A stretch of DNA of 5,767 nt from contig JAFGMF010000188.1 of the NCBI GenBank assembly GCA_016927675.1, forward strand, positions 1-5,767, in the 5' to 3' direction. Position numbers and translations under genes: made by a program. The stretch's first letter is position 1; each line of letters starts with the position of its first letter. This DNA comes from Candidatus Cloacimonadota bacterium. Its GTDB lineage: Bacteria > Cloacimonadota > Cloacimonadia > Cloacimonadales > TCS61. Below are positions 3,574 to 5,767 of this stretch, piece by piece. Under the pieces are notes generated by a model, which was not told the origin of the DNA, ran no database searches, and worked only from the letters and a program-made list of their open reading frames with translations.

Positions 3574-5767
3574 TCAAATCAAACCTCTTTCACGGGCAAT
3601 ATCCTTCAATGCTCTGATGACAAGCTTGATAAAAACAGGAATTTTGTAGTCTGAAGACCAGCGATTGCCAATCTGCTCACGGCAGAACTGTTCAAGTGGT
3701 TCTGAAATTTCTGAAATCAGATCACTTACCAGTATTTTTCCTGTTAATAAATTCTCTATTATTCCCAGACGATAAGGTCTGCTGAACATCGCTCCGTCAA
3801 TCAGACGGCATTCCTTTACTAGATTGGTATTATCTGTAAATGCTATTGCAGCACTGATACTCATTCGGGTAATGTTAACAGCATTTCTCCGTCCCAGCTG
3901 ATAATAAGCAGTATAAAATCGATGCTCCGGTTTTGGTAAAATAATCTTTGTCATAATTTCTTCTGGACGGATACAGGTCTGATAACTGCCTTCAGTGAAA
4001 TCAAGAGCAGATACCAGTCTTTTCCCCTGATAAGAAACAAGTTCATACGAGGCTCCGTAGAGTATCAGAGGAGGGACAGAATCGGCACAGGGCGCAGCAT
4101 TAACGATATTACCGCCAATGGTAGCTCTGTTTCTGATCTGCTTTGAACCGATCAAACTGCATGCTTTTCGCAACAGAGGAAAATACTTTATTATCTGTTT
4201 GCTTTCTAATATTTTACTAATTGTTGCTCCGCTTCCTATCTCGATTGTGTTACCGATGTCTTCGACTTTTTTTAACTCCGGAAATCCACCGACATTAATT
4301 AGATTTACAGGCTGCTGATGATGTCTTGCCTGAACTAAAACGTCAGTTCCTCCCGCCAAAATCCTGAATCTGTCCTCGGACATCAGCCTGAGAGCTTCCG
4401 AGAAAGATTTTGGAGTAACGATCTTGCATTTCTGCAAAGACGCATTTGAAAGCCCTATTTTATCCGTGGTCAAAGCTTTTTCGCTTTGTCGTGCAGGTTT
4501 ATGCAGATGTCTTCCGAGAAATATCTGCTCAAGTGTGAGTGGAAGCTCATAAAACCTTCTTCCTAGAGCATTTGATACAGCATTGTTGATTGCAGCAGCC
4601 GTGAGTTCCAGAGTTGGCTCCCCCAGACTTTTAGCGCCAAAAGGGCCATATTTGTCTGGATTTTCAACAAAGATGGCATTTATCCTGGGAATATCTTTGA
4701 TAGTAGGGATTAAGTATTCATCGAAATTAACAGATTTCACTGTTCCCAACTGCTGGTTGAAATCTTCCAAGATACCATAACCGATTCCCTGAACGACTCC
4801 TCCCTGCAGCTGACCTTCTGCGCCCAGTCTGTTAATGATTCTGCCGGCATCATGGGCAGCCGTTATTTCCAGGATATCAATTTTCCCTGTTTCTTGATCA
4901 ACTTTTACTTCTACGACCTGACAACCGTAAACGTATGTGAAATAGGCATTACCCTGCCCGGTTTTTTCTTCCCAGTTCACTTCGGGAGCTTTATACCAGC
5001 CGTATGCAGAGAGATTTCTGCCTTGCCGGTAAGCATTTGCCGCTGCTTCCGGAAAGTCGATCGAGATTTTTTTACCGGGATTGATGATTTTATTATCTTC
5101 CCAGCGGATTTTTCCGATATCCCGGGTTTTTAAAAGATCCCTGTTGGCGGTAAAAATCGTTTCTTTGACCTGTGATGCTGCCAGTTCAATGGCTTTTCCG
5201 CCCATTAATGTTGAACGGGAAGCTACCGTCGGTCCACCATCGGAAATCGTTGCCGTTTGAGGTTCAAGAAACACTATCCTCGATAAGGGTACACCAAGTA
5301 TTTCGGCAGTAATCTGGCAGAAGGTTGTTCTTAATCCCTGCCCGTTTTCATTTAGAGCAGCCAGCAGATATACACTTCCATCAGCCTGAACGGATACAAT
5401 TGCCGAGGTTGCATCGGTTCCCTCTGCTCCCAGGGAACACCCTCTGTAACTGCAGGCAATACCAATTCCATATCGATACAATTGCTGATTTTTATTGAGT
5501 TCCTGATATTTTTTCATCCGGATATTATAATCACATTTTTCTACAGCTTGATCTAAAACCTGCTGCAGAGATACTTCATGATCACTTAAACGTTGACCAC
5601 TGGCAGTTACGCTGTCTTGACCATATCCATTCAAACGACGGATCTCCAGAGGAGTCAAACCGCATTCCTGAGCAATTTCATCCATCAGAGATTCCTGGGC
5701 AAAGATCACCTGTGGAGATCCAAAACCACGAAAAGCCGCAGTATAACAGTTGTTTGTGTAAACTGCC
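3574..5767 (-). CDS. Fused molybdopterin-binding plus FAD-binding subunit of a xanthine dehydrogenase-family hydroxylase (5' end beyond window)
   Basis: Molybdenum hydroxylase that oxidises a purine, other heterocycle or aldehyde at the Mo centre and hands electrons to FAD via the separate 2Fe-2S subunit. The frame is open to the window edge; 730 residues are visible, numbered here from the codon at 5766-5764. Residues 1-416 are the C-terminal part of the Mo domain: AAFRGFGSPQ (10-19) with R13 matching the substrate-site Arg880 of bovine xanthine dehydrogenase, ENGQGLRTT (140-148), the GGPTVASRST loop (177-186), and SLGEPTLEL (380-388) with E383 as the catalytic Glu (bovine E1261). After a linker (417-445) comes a complete FAD domain (446-730): ILAGGTDVLVQA (469-480) and RNRATIGGNIVNAAPCAD (546-563) are its two FAD loops, followed by YYQLGRRNAVNI (621-632) and the CO-dehydrogenase-flavoprotein-like C-terminal fold. 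The GTG at 5709 is an internal Val codon. The order Mo-FAD with separate Fe-S differs from eukaryotic FeS-FAD-Mo enzymes. Substrate unknown. Confidence 0.93.
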   Translation of the reverse strand, partial: AVYTNNCYTAAFRGFGSPQVIFAQESLMDEIAQECGLTPLEIRRLNGYGQDSVTASGQRLSDHEVSLQQVLDQAVEKCDYNIRMKKYQELNKNQQLYRYGIGIACSYRGCSLGAEGTDATSAIVSVQADGSVYLLAALNENGQGLRTTFCQITAEILGVPLSRIVFLEPQTATISDGGPTVASRSTLMGGKAIELAASQVKETIFTANRDLLKTRDIGKIRWEDNKIINPGKKISIDFPEAAANAYRQGRNLSAYGWYKAPEVNWEEKTGQGNAYFTYVYGCQVVEVKVDQETGKIDILEITAAHDAGRIINRLGAEGQLQGGVVQGIGYGILEDFNQQLGTVKSVNFDEYLIPTIKDIPRINAIFVENPDKYGPFGAKSLGEPTLELTAAAINNAVSNALGRRFYELPLTLEQIFLGRHLHKPARQSEKALTTDKIGLSNASLQKCKIVTPKSFSEALRLMSEDRFRILAGGTDVLVQARHHQQPVNLINVGGFPELKKVEDIGNTIEIGSGATISKILESKQIIKYFPLLRKACSLIGSKQIRNRATIGGNIVNAAPCADSVPPLILYGASYELVSYQGKRLVSALDFTEGSYQTCIRPEEIMTKIILPKPEHRFYTAYYQLGRRNAVNITRMSISAAIAFTDNTNLVKECRLIDGAMFSRPYRLGIIENLLTGKILVSDLISEISEPLEQFCREQIGNRWSSDYKIPVFIKLVIRALKDIARERGLI
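4471..4488. repeat. Inverted repeat within the Mo-FAD linker
   Basis: CAAAGC (4471-4476) and GCTTTG (4483-4488) are complementary around six bases. The element lies in the stretch encoding the linker between the Mo and FAD domains. It may be a relic of a former intergenic hairpin, or chance; six-base arms are weak evidence. Confidence 0.25.

Overview
The window carries two adjacent gene groups, all on the minus strand, from what looks like a Gram-negative bacterium with an LPS-bearing outer membrane. Composition is moderately AT-rich. Two features point, with low confidence, to the Bacteroidota/FCB side of the tree: the order skp-skp-lpxD-lpxC without an intervening fabZ, and an LpxC resembling the LpxC-FabZ fusion type. 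Cloacimonadota or a relative is a guess, and nothing here fixes the phylum.

Reading in the direction of transcription (high to low coordinates): (1) 5767-3574 is the 3' part of a molybdenum hydroxylase (xanthine dehydrogenase family) gene in which the molybdopterin domain is fused in frame to an FAD domain. Its 5' end lies outside the window. (2) 3510-3037 is the matching [2Fe-2S] subunit. The 63-base gap between the two genes holds a perfect 16-base palindrome. Together the genes supply the electron path Mo-cofactor -> 2Fe-2S -> FAD. (3) 3036-2858 is a 179-base AT-rich intergenic stretch with a candidate promoter and inverted repeats but no clear terminator. (4) 2857-1774 holds two tandem, diverged Skp/OmpH-type periplasmic chaperone genes. 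(5) 1753-701 is lpxD. (6) 711-1 is the first 237 codons of lpxC, overlapping the lpxD stop codon.

Genes 4-6 form a tight envelope-biogenesis operon: Skp-like proteins escort outer-membrane proteins through the periplasm, while LpxC and LpxD carry out the second and third steps of lipid A synthesis. The Mo-hydroxylase occupies the place where bamA often sits in other genomes and has no evident functional link to the envelope genes.

Points that change a naive annotation: the large hydroxylase gene is a partial gene running off the window edge (an apparent GTG start at 5709 is internal). The [2Fe-2S] gene and the first skp gene should start at ATG codons at 3510 and 2857 rather than at upstream TTG codons. 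I see no RNA genes, CRISPR arrays, insertion sequences or prophage. The most unusual item is the Mo-FAD fusion with its domain order and separate Fe-S gene; I see no evidence of an entirely new system.
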